Source: Planococcus circulans (GTDB lineage Bacteria > Bacillota > Bacilli > Bacillales_A > Planococcaceae). From it: a DNA stretch of 64,000 nucleotides. This document shows, one piece after another, positions 17,115 to 25,335 of the stretch. Under the pieces are notes generated by a model, which saw only the letters and a program-made list of their open reading frames with translations, was not told the origin of the DNA and did not search any database. How positions within the stretch are numbered: position 1 is the stretch's first letter; every line of letters starts with the position of its first letter. The position numbers were made by a program, and so were the translations under genes. The stretch lies in NCBI RefSeq assembly GCF_020023385.1, contig NZ_JAIQCL010000001.1, forward strand, positions 1 to 64,000, written 5' to 3'.

Positions 17115-18062
17115 TTAGTCTAGGGGTTGTGACAAATATTCACTTAATGCTTGCTTATTTTGCTCCACATCAATATCAAGAACCGACCCCGCATGAGCGT
17201 AGTTCCCATAGCTATAGCTGTCTTCAACTGGAAGAGTCAAACGGTCCACTTCCCCGCCTCCGCCGGTTGCCAATTCGGTGGCCAGTTTTACTTGGTCCGT
17301 CAATGGCATATCGGTTTGGACATAGCCTTGCAATGCACCTGCCAATTTCGGGAACTTCGGAATAGAAGAAATGCTGACCAGTTCATCTTTCATAGACGCA
17401 ATCACTTGCTGCTGTCGGCGCACCCGGCCAAAGTCTCCTTCATTATCAGAACGGAACCGAGCATAGCCTAGAAGCTCTTTACCGTTGAGTTTTTGAACGC
17501 CTGGCGTCAAAGAGACCCCGATCTTTTCAGACATTGCTTTCTCGACATCAATTTCCACGCCATTTGGTGCAGCAATATCAACCAGGCTTTCAAAACTTGT
17601 GAAGTCAATCAAAGCATAATGATGAATCTCCACCCCAAACATGTTCCGAAGCGTATCTGCCAGCAGGTCCACTCCGCCTAAATAGTATGCCGTATTTAAT
17701 TTATAGGATTGATAACCGGGAATATCGGCATAAATATCCCGCATGAATGAAGTCAATTTAATTTCGTCGTTCACTTTATCATGTGTGACGAGCATCATCG
17801 TATCTGTACGGGATTGCTCTTCTCCACGCGAATCGACACCAAGCACCAGGATGTTTTCATAATCTCCGTTTGCTGCGTCTCCATCGAATGTAACAGGTTC
17901 TTGCTCTATGCCATCAGCGAGACTTTCACCACTTTTAAATTGCAAGAATGCATAAACACCCACTGCGATGAGTGCAATCAGGAGCAGGAAGACGATGCCG
18001 CGCAGCCGTAATCTTCTTTTTCTGCGTCTTTTTCTTTTGAGGGGTTGTAATTCTTCTTCCAT
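17115..18062 (-). CDS. LytR-CpsA-Psr (LCP) family cell-wall polymer ligase
   Basis: A 315-residue protein with a basic cytoplasmic N terminus (KRKRRRKRRLRLRG), one membrane helix at about 21-43, and an extracellular LCP domain starting at NILVLGVDSRGEEQSRTDTMML. Conserved arginines are present in RTDTMM, FMRDIYADIPG, and GYARFRSDNEGDFGRVRRQQ. LCP enzymes transfer teichoic acids or other glycopolymers from lipid carriers to peptidoglycan; B. subtilis TagT/U/V are examples. The ATG at 18062 fits GGAG 10 bases upstream. Confidence 0.93.
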   Translation of the reverse strand: MEEELQPLKRKRRRKRRLRLRGIVFLLLIALIAVGVYAFLQFKSGESLADGIEQEPVTFDGDAANGDYENILVLGVDSRGEEQSRTDTMMLVTHDKVNDEIKLTSFMRDIYADIPGYQSYKLNTAYYLGGVDLLADTLRNMFGVEIHHYALIDFTSFESLVDIAAPNGVEIDVEKAMSEKIGVSLTPGVQKLNGKELLGYARFRSDNEGDFGRVRRQQQVIASMKDELVSISSIPKFPKLAGALQGYVQTDMPLTDQVKLATELATGGGGEVDRLTLPVEDSYSYGNYAHAGSVLDIDVEQNKQALSEYLSQPLD

Positions 18063-18069
18063 GATCAAT

Positions 18070-18438
18070 ACACTCCTTTCTAAACTTTTACGTCAATATG
18101 ACGCTCACCTGTACAATAAGTTTCGGGATTCCTTTTAAATTAACGAGCTAAACCATAATAATGGGCTTTTTCTCCCTTTTATGATGGAATGATTTAAAAG
18201 CATGCGAACAAAAGAAAAAGAGTTGCTCGAACTGTGCAGACGCGCCGCTATAAAAGTTTCGCTGTCTACAGAACATTTTAATTGTCGGAAATGCGATCGA
18301 GTGGTAAGATTTTTCTTACCTACTATCAGATGGCGGCCTAAAATAACTTTTTCTTCCTATTAACTACCGAGATATAAAAGCGAAAGTTCTCATCTGCCAA
18401 GTAAACCATATAGCATCACCGGGAGAGGAGCCATTATC
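18070..18438. other. Divergent intergenic region between LCP gene and msrA
   Basis: No gene is seen in about 370 bases. A small hairpin GGTAAGA/TCTTACC (18303-18320) without a T run is the only structure noticed. Confidence 0.4.
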
Positions 18439-18969
18439 ATGACAGAAAAAGCGACATTTGCAGGCGGCTGCTTTTGGTGCATGGTCAAACCGTTTGATCA
18501 GTTTGACGGCATTGAGCAGGTTGTTTCAGGTTACAGTGGCGGACTTATAGAAAACCCTACCTACGAACAAGTGAAATCCGGAACCACCGGCCATTTGGAA
18601 GTTGTAGAAATTACATTCCAGCCTGATGTTTTTCCATACGAACAATTGCTGGATATCTTTTGGCAGCAAATTGATCCTACAGATGATGAAGGCCAATTTC
18701 AAGACAGAGGCCCTTCTTATCGGGCGTCGATTTTCGTCCATAACGAACACCAGCGTGCGATAGCAGAAAAATCCAAGCAGGAATTGGATGCCAGCGGACG
18801 TTTCGATAAACCCGTCGTGACGGAAATCCGGGACGCTGTTGCTTTCTACAAAGCAGAGGATTACCACCAGGATTTTTATAAGAAAAATGCCGAACATTAT
18901 AAAAAAGACCGGGCAGAATCCGGCCGGGATGTATTCCTATCTAATGCCTGGGAAAAAGTTGACGCTTGA
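18439..18969 (+). CDS. msrA: Peptide methionine-S-sulfoxide reductase MsrA (first copy)
   Basis: A 176-residue MsrA with the catalytic GGCFWC motif (nucleophile Cys11, Cys14), reducing S-methionine sulfoxide in proteins. It stands alone, unlike the second copy at 45953-46483, which overlaps msrB. The Cys in the second copy's [11 protein letters not shown] stretch is replaced here ([11 protein letters not shown]), so the recycling chemistry may differ. GAGGAG precedes the ATG. Confidence 0.95.
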   Translation: MTEKATFAGGCFWCMVKPFDQFDGIEQVVSGYSGGLIENPTYEQVKSGTTGHLEVVEITFQPDVFPYEQLLDIFWQQIDPTDDEGQFQDRGPSYRASIFVHNEHQRAIAEKSKQELDASGRFDKPVVTEIRDAVAFYKAEDYHQDFYKKNAEHYKKDRAESGRDVFLSNAWEKVDA

Positions 18970-18985
18970 TGCGTCAGCTTTTTTT
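18956..18985 (+). terminator. Intrinsic terminator of msrA
   Basis: AAGTTGACGC pairs with GCGTCAGCTT, followed by seven T residues. The msrA stop codon lies in the loop. Confidence 0.88.
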
Positions 18986-19052
18986 ACCCTGCATTATAAA
19001 CAGATTATTCGAACAATTGAACTACCCATTTCCGATTTAGGGAGGCACTCGA

Positions 19053-19364
19053 TTGAAACTTATAGAATCTGTAGATCCTATTGTGATGCAATTGGTGATT
19101 GTTCCGATGATTGTCATCGGAATCGGTCTCCTGCTCGCTCTACTCACCAAAAGAGTTTATGTCGGACCCGTCTCAACGATGATCTTAACTTTGAGTTATA
19201 ATTTTTGGTATTTCACGTCTTTTTATCCAAGCTCTGAGCTTTCTTTCACCATGATTTCCTCGTGGTGCATCATCTTTCCTTTAATCTCGCTTTACCTTTC
19301 GTGGATGGTGGTGCTCCAGCCGCATGTCATTAAAGCATTTTTCCTGCCGGAGCCAAAAGAATAG
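19053..19364 (+). CDS. Small membrane protein, three to four helices
   Basis: A 103-residue hydrophobic protein with helices near 10-32, 40-58 and 66-88. The TTG start at 19053 is supported by GGAGG at 19041-19045. No family is recognised. It converges with the MFS gene, with no bases between the two stops. Confidence 0.7.
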   Translation: MKLIESVDPIVMQLVIVPMIVIGIGLLLALLTKRVYVGPVSTMILTLSYNFWYFTSFYPSSELSFTMISSWCIIFPLISLYLSWMVVLQPHVIKAFFLPEPKE

Positions 19365-20537
19365 CTACCCCTTTTTATTGAGCAGCAGCGAAAAAATAAC
19401 CATCAGCACAATAAAGGCTAAAAACAGCAGCAACGTGATATCGTGATTGCCCGTTGCATCGTAGATGATGCCGATTGTCAATGGCATGAAGGCCGAAATG
19501 ATATAGCCGCCTGACTGCGTCATCGCTGTCCAGCTATTGGCTTCGTCGGCAGAAGTCGTTTCATCGAGCGGCATCAATAAGGCGATGGGGAAAAGCCCAC
19601 CCAATGCTACACCGATACAAGCGGCCGCTATCCAAATCGCCTCAACATTGCCGAACATCAGCAGGAAGATTCCCACCGTGCCAAAGGCCAATACAATCAA
19701 TATCCAGGCCAAGCGGCTTGGAAACTTATTGAACATCAACGGAATACTGATATTCCCCACAATTTGAACCGCCGTCATCAGAGTCAACACCCCTCCAGCC
19801 GCCAAAACGGTCATGCCTTTTTCAATCGCAATCGGTGCAAGCCAGGTCAGCATCGAAAAGAAAAATGCAGACTGGAAGCCGAAAAACAGCAGCATGTACC
19901 AGGCCCGCTTATTTTTCCACGGCGATACTAGCGCAACACCGTCAATGGCTGTTTCCTCAACTTTCACTTCAGCCGGCTGTTTGACACGCACCCAGATGAT
20001 GATGGCCGCTACAGACAATAGACTCCAACTGGCAATCGCCAGCGGCCAGTCCGCTACGGTGTAAAAAACTCCTGTCAAACCAGCTGACAAAGTCGCCCCT
20101 AACCCCATCCCAAACGAATAGACACCGATCAATGCTGCAGTGCGCATCGGAAAATCACGCTTGATCATCGCCGACAGAAGAGGACTGATGATTGCGATGG
20201 CCAACCCGATGAAAAAGGCACTCGCAAGCAGAACCGGATAAGTCGGTACAAAACCTCTGATTAATGTAAACAGGCCGATTGCCACAAGCAACATGGCTAT
20301 CGAGCGCTTCAATCCGAATTTCCGGCCGAACAGAACCGCCAAAGGCGCAAAAAGCCCCATGCAAAAAACAGGAACAGCCGTTAAGAGACTGACCTCACTA
20401 TTGCTTAAATCCAAATCTGCGCGAATCGGCTCAAGCATCGGGCCGATGGACGAAATGGCCGGACGCAGGTTCAAGGCGACAAACAAAATCGCCAGTACCA
20501 TCAAGCCAATCGTCGATTTCTTTTGCTGTTCAGCCAC
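19365..20537 (-). CDS. MFS transporter, CynX/NimT type
   Basis: A 390-residue major facilitator with about 12 helices. The N terminus (ALNLRPAISSIGPMLEPIRADLDLS) and PVFCMGLFAPLA are typical of the CynX/NimT branch, related to cyanate and 2-nitroimidazole transporters. The GTG at 20537 was chosen because GGAGG lies 8 bases upstream at 20546-20550; upstream in-frame ATGs add a Tyr/Ser-rich stretch with no ribosome site. Substrate unknown. Confidence 0.85.
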   Translation of the reverse strand: MAEQQKKSTIGLMVLAILFVALNLRPAISSIGPMLEPIRADLDLSNSEVSLLTAVPVFCMGLFAPLAVLFGRKFGLKRSIAMLLVAIGLFTLIRGFVPTYPVLLASAFFIGLAIAIISPLLSAMIKRDFPMRTAALIGVYSFGMGLGATLSAGLTGVFYTVADWPLAIASWSLLSVAAIIIWVRVKQPAEVKVEETAIDGVALVSPWKNKRAWYMLLFFGFQSAFFFSMLTWLAPIAIEKGMTVLAAGGVLTLMTAVQIVGNISIPLMFNKFPSRLAWILIVLAFGTVGIFLLMFGNVEAIWIAAACIGVALGGLFPIALLMPLDETTSADEANSWTAMTQSGGYIISAFMPLTIGIIYDATGNHDITLLLFLAFIVLMVIFSLLLNKKG

Positions 20538-20693
20538 GTTTTTTTCCTCCTGATAACTATAGTAAGAATATGAATTCATCGTTTTATTAATCACTCATTC
20601 TAAATGATCCTGCCGAACTTCTCGGTACACAACACCAAACTTGTGACTCACCCCTCAATCATTTAAAATAGAGGTGTGAAAGGCGGGTTGCCG

Positions 20694-20927
20694 ATGAAAC
20701 TCGTGAATTGGAGTTACGCGAAACGCTACAATATAAAAGCGATTTTCGATGAATTCCCCCATGTTGTTGTACTGTTTCGCCAAATCGGCGGTTATTACTT
20801 TATCTATTCGATGAAAGGCCTGACGCCGGAACACATTCCCGGCCGTCGCGAGTATGTACGGATGGAGTATTTGCTGAATAAGGAACTTGGCATGTTGGAA
20901 GCCTATGTTGAACGGAAAACAAGGTAA
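20694..20927 (+). CDS. Small conserved-looking protein, 77 residues
   Basis: The family is not recognised. It reads as a compact alpha/beta protein (FPHVVVLFRQIGGYYFIYSMKG). The ATG at 20694 follows AAAGGCGGG; a GTG at 20676 is possible. It lies about 110 bases before the ABC-F gene on the same strand. Confidence 0.6.
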   Translation: MKLVNWSYAKRYNIKAIFDEFPHVVVLFRQIGGYYFIYSMKGLTPEHIPGRREYVRMEYLLNKELGMLEAYVERKTR

Positions 20928-21034
20928 AAACAACTTATATTTTTAGTTTATCCGAGACCACGGGCGAATGCTATCGATTTCCGTGGATTTCGTGGTATAC
21001 TCTTCTTATTGTGAAATTTAGGAGGTACGTATAA

Positions 21035-22642
21035 ATGATAGCTGCAAATGATGTAAGTCTTCGCTTTGGTGACCGCAAACTATTCGAAGATGTAAATATC
21101 CAATTTAACCCCGGCAATTGCTACGGATTGATCGGTGCCAATGGTGCCGGCAAATCGACGTTCATCAAAATCCTTTCCGGTGAACTTGAAGCACAATCCG
21201 GAAATGTCTATATGGGATCAGGTGAACGCCTGGCTGTACTGAAGCAAAACCATTTTGAATACGAAGAATATGCTGTTCTTGAGACTGTTATTATGGGCCA
21301 CAAGAAATTATATGAGGTCATGTCCGAGAAGAACGCCATCTATATGAAAGAGGATTTCTCTGATGAAGACGGCATGCGTGCTGCTGAACTTGAAGGCGAA
21401 TTCGCTGAATTGAACGGCTGGGAAGCTGAATCTGAAGCAGCCATCCTGTTACAGGGTCTTGGCATTACTGAAGACCAGCATGATAAGAAGATGGCTGAAC
21501 TTTCGGGTTCCGATAAAGTGAAAGTGCTTTTGGCACAAGCTTTATTCGGTAAACCTGATGTTCTATTGCTGGATGAGCCTACCAACCACCTGGACTTGAA
21601 AGCAATCCAATGGCTGGAAGAATTCCTGATCAACTTTGACAACACTGTCATCGTCGTGTCGCATGACCGCCACTTCCTGAACAAAGTCTGTACACATATC
21701 GCTGACCTTGACTTCGGTAAAATTCAGCTTTATGTCGGAAACTACGACTTCTGGTACGAATCAAGCCAATTGGCTACCCGTTTGGCATCAGATCAGAACT
21801 CGAAAAAAGAAGAAAAGATTAAAGAGCTTCAAGCCTTTATCGCCCGCTTCTCCGCCAATGCTTCCAAATCGAAGCAAGCGACTTCACGGAAGAAAATGCT
21901 CGATAAAATCGAGCTCGATGATATCCGTCCTTCTTCCCGTAAATATCCGTTCGTCAATTTCACCATCGGCCGCGAAATCGGCAACGATGTGTTGACCGTA
22001 AGAGATGTCAGCCAAACCGTTGATGGCAAGAAATTATTGAACAATATCAGCTTTAACCTAAACAAAGACGATAAAATCGTCCTGATCGGTGATCCACTTG
22101 CAAAATCTGCTCTTCTGCGTATTCTAGCTGAAGAAGACCAACCGGAATCCGGTTCGGCCCGCTGGGGAGTCACTACTTCACGCGCTTACTTGCCGATCGA
22201 CAATACCATCTACTTCGAAGGCAGTGAATTGTCACTAGTGGATTGGCTGCGCCAGTACTCACCGGAAGACGAAAGCGAAACATTCCTTCGTGGCTTCCTT
22301 GGAAGAATGCTATTCTCCGGCGAAGAAGTGAAAAAGAAACCTTCTGTTTTATCCGGCGGCGAGAAAGTTCGTTGCATGCTTTCCAAAATGATGCTGTCAC
22401 ACGCAAACGTTCTTCTTTTGGATGAGCCTACCAACCACTTGGACCTTGAATCGATCCAAGCGTTGAATAACGGCATGATCGCCTTCAAAGGCGCAATGGT
22501 CTTCACTTCCCATGACCATCAGTTTATCCAGACGGTTGCAAACCGCGTGATTGAAATCCGTGAAGACGGAACAATCCTCGACAAGCAATTAACGTACGAT
22601 GAATACCTGGAGTGGAAAGATACACAAGGTATCACCAACTAA
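21035..22642 (+). CDS. ykpA: ABC-F family ATPase YkpA
   Basis: A 535-residue soluble protein with two ABC domains and no membrane segment: Walker A GANGAGKST, Walker B LLLDEPTNHLD twice, second signature LSGGEKVR. The first signature (LSGSDKVK) and second Walker A (GDPLAKSA) are altered, as they are in B. subtilis YkpA, to which the whole protein is nearly collinear. ABC-F proteins of the YbiT/EttA group bind the ribosomal E site and help stalled or specialised translation (family knowledge). An inter-domain linker of about 80 residues, rich in Lys and Ser, is present. Confidence 0.93.
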   Translation: MIAANDVSLRFGDRKLFEDVNIQFNPGNCYGLIGANGAGKSTFIKILSGELEAQSGNVYMGSGERLAVLKQNHFEYEEYAVLETVIMGHKKLYEVMSEKNAIYMKEDFSDEDGMRAAELEGEFAELNGWEAESEAAILLQGLGITEDQHDKKMAELSGSDKVKVLLAQALFGKPDVLLLDEPTNHLDLKAIQWLEEFLINFDNTVIVVSHDRHFLNKVCTHIADLDFGKIQLYVGNYDFWYESSQLATRLASDQNSKKEEKIKELQAFIARFSANASKSKQATSRKKMLDKIELDDIRPSSRKYPFVNFTIGREIGNDVLTVRDVSQTVDGKKLLNNISFNLNKDDKIVLIGDPLAKSALLRILAEEDQPESGSARWGVTTSRAYLPIDNTIYFEGSELSLVDWLRQYSPEDESETFLRGFLGRMLFSGEEVKKKPSVLSGGEKVRCMLSKMMLSHANVLLLDEPTNHLDLESIQALNNGMIAFKGAMVFTSHDHQFIQTVANRVIEIREDGTILDKQLTYDEYLEWKDTQGITN

Positions 22643-22655
22643 AAAGATTATGATT

Positions 22656-22702
22656 CAAGCAGCAGCTGCACTCGATTTCCTGAGTCCATCTGCTGCTTTT
22701 TC
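22656..22702 (+). terminator. Intrinsic terminator of ykpA
   Basis: AAGCAGCA (22657-22664) pairs with TGCTGCTT (22691-22698), extended inwards by CACTC/GAGT, and ends in T residues. Confidence 0.75.
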
Positions 22703-22730
22703 GTATGCCTACTCTTCCAAAAGAACATGG

Positions 22731-22767
22731 AAAAACCGTGGATCTGCGCAGATCCACGGTTTTTCGA
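22731..22767 (-). terminator. Bidirectional terminator between ykpA and the DUF1232 gene
   Basis: A perfect 34-base palindrome (22731-22764) has A/T runs on both sides, so it can serve both converging transcripts. Confidence 0.85.
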
Positions 22768-22777
22768 CTGACATGCT

Positions 22778-23254
22778 TTATTTTGTAAAACGTTTCACCA
22801 ATCGGCCTGCAGGCAATTTGGAAACGTATTTATTTCCTGAATTGGATACTTTTTTGAGGAGCTCCAATAAATCCTCATCTCCAGCCCAATGCTCTGTGAT
22901 GACTTCTTTCGGGAATTTGTTTAAAACCGTATTGATGACGAATACCGCCACGACGACATCGTCGAGGAATCCACCTGGACCTATCAGAATTTCAGGCAGG
23001 AAATCGATCGGCGCGATAAAATACATGATTCCGGCACCGACTGCTGCTTTGCTTTTCGCATCAATCCGGCTATCCAGCATCATTCTGGTCAAAAGATGGA
23101 ATAAGTCCGGCGCGAACAAGACATAGCCGCTGACGGTTCCAACCACTCCCGGTTTGCTGTCCACCCACTTTTGAACTTTAGTCCGCAATTTCTGATAGAA
23201 ATCATTTTGTTTTTCTTCACTCGGCATCGGTTTTTTTAGGTATTCATTGTCCAT
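22778..23254 (-). CDS. DUF1232 (YkvA-like) membrane-associated protein
   Basis: A 158-residue protein with the DUF1232 core AGIMYFIAPIDFLPEILIGPGGFLDDVVVAVFVI. This short motif of PxDxxPD type occurs in many small bacterial membrane-associated proteins of unknown function. GGGGGAA precedes the ATG. It follows the degenerate cold-shock gene by 54 bases and may be co-transcribed with it. Confidence 0.85.
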   Translation of the reverse strand: MDNEYLKKPMPSEEKQNDFYQKLRTKVQKWVDSKPGVVGTVSGYVLFAPDLFHLLTRMMLDSRIDAKSKAAVGAGIMYFIAPIDFLPEILIGPGGFLDDVVVAVFVINTVLNKFPKEVITEHWAGDEDLLELLKKVSNSGNKYVSKLPAGRLVKRFTK

Positions 23255-23308
23255 CTGCTATTCCCCCTTAATCTTTCTTTTCAATAACTGATGAATCCAT
23301 GACGATTT

Positions 23309-23515
23309 CTAGAATACTAATGTTACATTTGTCGCTACACGGGCTTTGTCGGCAACACCTTCATAGACGGTGAACTTCACCGGCTGACCCGGATTCAGTT
23401 TCCGGAAGCCGTCGACATTGATGTTGATTTCTTCAAAGAAGAAGTCTTCCCCGTTGTCGCCTGTAATCATGCCTACCCCTTTATCTTCATCAAATGATTT
23501 TACTGTACCTTCCAT
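23309..23515 (-). CDS. Divergent cold-shock-domain protein
   Basis: A 68-residue protein with the length and frame of a Csp. Several nucleic-acid-contacting positions differ from the partner at 23743: KWF is KSF, RNP1 KGFGFI is KGVGMI, and RNP2 VFVHF is FFFEE. Loss of the aromatic surface and the RNP2 histidine suggests altered or lost single-stranded nucleic acid binding. A strong GGGAGG site shows it is translated. It may act in protein contacts or as a modified RNA binder (inference). Confidence 0.82.
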   Translation of the reverse strand: MEGTVKSFDEDKGVGMITGDNGEDFFFEEININVDGFRKLNPGQPVKFTVYEGVADKARVATNVTLVF

Positions 23516-23702
23516 GATAAAACCTCCCGTGTTCTCTTTATCCAGTCATCTATTTATACCCATCCTGCACTGAATAAAAACCTCATGCGTCCGTTCTGGG
23601 CTGCCGTTCCCTTTGAGTACACTGCTCTTTTGGATACGGACTGAAATTAAGAGAAGGCATATGTGAGATGTCGAAATGATTCTGGCGTCCACCTATCTGT
23701 TG

Positions 23703-23736
23703 ACAAAAAAAGAACCACTCCCGAAAGAGTGGTCCT
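23703..23736 (-). terminator. Intrinsic terminator of csp
   Basis: CCACTC/GAGTGG (extended with one mismatch) is followed on the minus strand by seven T residues, immediately after the csp stop. Confidence 0.85.
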
Positions 23737-23742
23737 GGGTTA

Positions 23743-23943
23743 TTAGACTTTAGTTACGTTAGTTGCTTGAGGTCCACGGTTGCCTTCTTCTACTTCGAAT
23801 TCAACACGTTGTCCTTCGTCAAGCGTTTTAAAGCCTTCGCCTTGGATTGCTGAGAAGTGTACGAATACATCGTCTCCGCCTTCAACTTCGATGAAGCCAA
23901 AGCCTTTTTCTGAGTTAAACCATTTTACTGTTCCTTCTTGCAT
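23743..23943 (-). CDS. CspA/CspB-family cold-shock protein
   Basis: A 66-residue canonical Csp with [16 protein letters not shown] (RNP1) and [10 protein letters not shown] (RNP2). These proteins bind single-stranded RNA and DNA, melt RNA secondary structure and act as antiterminators or chaperones at low temperature. AGGAGG lies 8 bases before the ATG. The gene has a strong promoter and a leader of about 145 bases carrying a terminator-like hairpin. Confidence 0.97.
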   Translation of the reverse strand: MQEGTVKWFNSEKGFGFIEVEGGDDVFVHFSAIQGEGFKTLDEGQRVEFEVEEGNRGPQATNVTKV

Positions 23944-23990
23944 AATAATTACCTCCTGTGGTAAAAAAATTTTTCAATATGGAATCTTTT

Positions 23991-24057
23991 CCAATAAAAA
24001 ATTCACATATTTCCAAAAGTACCATCACGTGCTGATCACTTTTGGAAATATGTGAAT
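23991..24057 (-). promoter_or_regulatory. Terminator-like hairpin in the csp leader
   Basis: A perfect 20-bp inverted repeat (24001-24020 with 24038-24057) and a 17-base loop are followed on the minus strand by T residues. It lies between a good promoter and the csp start, so it could act as an attenuator or thermosensitive leader. It may also end transcripts of the gene upstream (24128-24424). Confidence 0.7.
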
Positions 24058-24093
24058 AGCTGTAATTGGTGGAGATTTCATGTTGTTAAGATA

Positions 24094-24121
24094 ATTATAT
24101 CAAATTGACTACAAAAGTCAA
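24094..24121 (-). promoter_or_regulatory. Sigma-A-type promoter of csp
   Basis: Minus-strand TTGACT (24116-24121) and TATAAT (24094-24099) are 16 bases apart, predicting a start near 24087. Confidence 0.75.
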
Positions 24122-24127
24122 ATAAAT

Positions 24128-24424
24128 CTAAAAACTTATCTTTGGTTTCCCATCAACTAGCCAAATCAGCCCATGAAATATCTGTAAATCCTCTTCGCAT
24201 TTTTCGCAATATTCCATTTCTTCCTGGTTCCAGTAGCTGTTGAAGGCTGAATCCCGCTCTTCATGCTCTTCAAATCTGTGGCTGAAATCCGCCTTTAGTT
24301 CCCCCAAGTATTCACGGGCGGATTCGGCTGAAGTAAACTCCCGGCGCGAAACTACTTTGTCCTGCCAGTCATCGAACATCCACCACGGTTCATAATCAGC
24401 CCTCATATAGATGATTTCATGCAT
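24128..24424 (-). CDS. DUF1033-like small protein
   Basis: A 98-residue acidic protein whose start, MHEIIYMRADYEPWWMFDDW, matches what I recall of the DUF1033 family in Firmicutes; function unknown. A CEKC pair sits in the C-terminal third (EYCEKCEED). The ATG at 24424 was chosen because GAGG lies 7 bases upstream; an ATG 5 codons earlier is possible. Confidence 0.7.
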   Translation of the reverse strand: MHEIIYMRADYEPWWMFDDWQDKVVSRREFTSAESAREYLGELKADFSHRFEEHEERDSAFNSYWNQEEMEYCEKCEEDLQIFHGLIWLVDGKPKISF

Positions 24425-24522
24425 AGCAGCCAGCCTCATTTCTTCCTATTTAGCATTGTGCCAAATCTTTTCCAGCTTGTAAAGAGTTAAGCTCGGTTTC
24501 CCAAAGGATTCGAAAGTTTGTA

Positions 24523-24551
24523 TTGACATGCGGTTTCACGTAAAATATAAG
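24523..24551 (+). promoter_or_regulatory. Sigma-A-type promoter of xpaC-telA
   Basis: TTGACA (24523-24528) and TATAAG (24546-24551) have 17-base spacing, about 75 bases before the xpaC start. Confidence 0.7.
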
Positions 24552-24627
24552 GAAGAGAGAGCATTGAAATGAAACTTTTCAGTGCCAAGGACGTATAGAG
24601 TAAGTAGCAGTGAAGGAGGTCCTTTGC

Positions 24628-25335
24628 ATGAAGCCCCTAAAGCCGATTGAAAATTTTATCAAAAGGCAATCCGTTAGTCTGCCTCTTATGACAGTGATGT
24701 TCCCAGTCCTGTATTTAGGAGCAGAAATCGGATTGATCGCATCAGGAGCTGTGGCAGCCGGAACTTATATCGCCAGCAACAGCACCATAAAACAGGTTCA
24801 GATTTCATCTGACTCTAAAAATCTGGGGATGACCCGCAGTGAATTCAAAAACGTACGTAACCAGATAAAAGAAGGCAAAGAAAAAATCAAACAGCTTCAA
24901 GGCAATTATTATAAAGTTCGTTCCATTTCATCTTTCAAACAATTGATGGACATGACAAAAATTGCGAATAAGATCATTACCGTAGTTCAACAAAATCCGA
25001 GAAAATTCTATTTAGCTGAACCTTTCTTTTATTCCCATTTGGATTCAGCCATTGAATTGACGGAAAAATACACCTTGCTGGTCGGACAGCCTGTCAAAGA
25101 TCAGGAAATGCGCGTTGCCTTGCAGGATACCCGGGAAATGCTGCTGTCACTCAATAAAGTGATGGAGCAGGACTTGAAGCGCGTTCTATCGAGTGATGTC
25201 GAAAAACTGCGCATGGAATTGGATTATGCAAAATTGGCTGTCGATCAGCACAATAACCAGAAATTACTCGTACAGCCAGAACCTGAACATGAGGGAGACG
25301 TGGAAGATGACAGAGAAACCATCAACTCGAAGTGA
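24628..25335 (+). CDS. xpaC: XpaC-like protein (5-bromo-4-chloroindolyl phosphate hydrolysis)
   Basis: A 235-residue protein with a hydrophobic stretch at about 15-45 (LPLMTVMFPVLYLG, then IASGAVAAGTYIA) and a long helical remainder. It resembles B. subtilis XpaC, which sits beside the TelA homologue yaaN as here. XpaC was named for X-phos hydrolysis, but its real role is unclear. The start is set by AAGGAGG at 24613-24619. Its last 29 bases overlap the telA start. Confidence 0.85.
   Translation: MKPLKPIENFIKRQSVSLPLMTVMFPVLYLGAEIGLIASGAVAAGTYIASNSTIKQVQISSDSKNLGMTRSEFKNVRNQIKEGKEKIKQLQGNYYKVRSISSFKQLMDMTKIANKIITVVQQNPRKFYLAEPFFYSHLDSAIELTEKYTLLVGQPVKDQEMRVALQDTREMLLSLNKVMEQDLKRVLSSDVEKLRMELDYAKLAVDQHNNQKLLVQPEPEHEGDVEDDRETINSK

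Noticed and set aside
18303-18320. Hairpin upstream of msrA as a terminator or riboswitch
   Set aside because: A 7-bp stem with no T tract and no match to a known RNA family.
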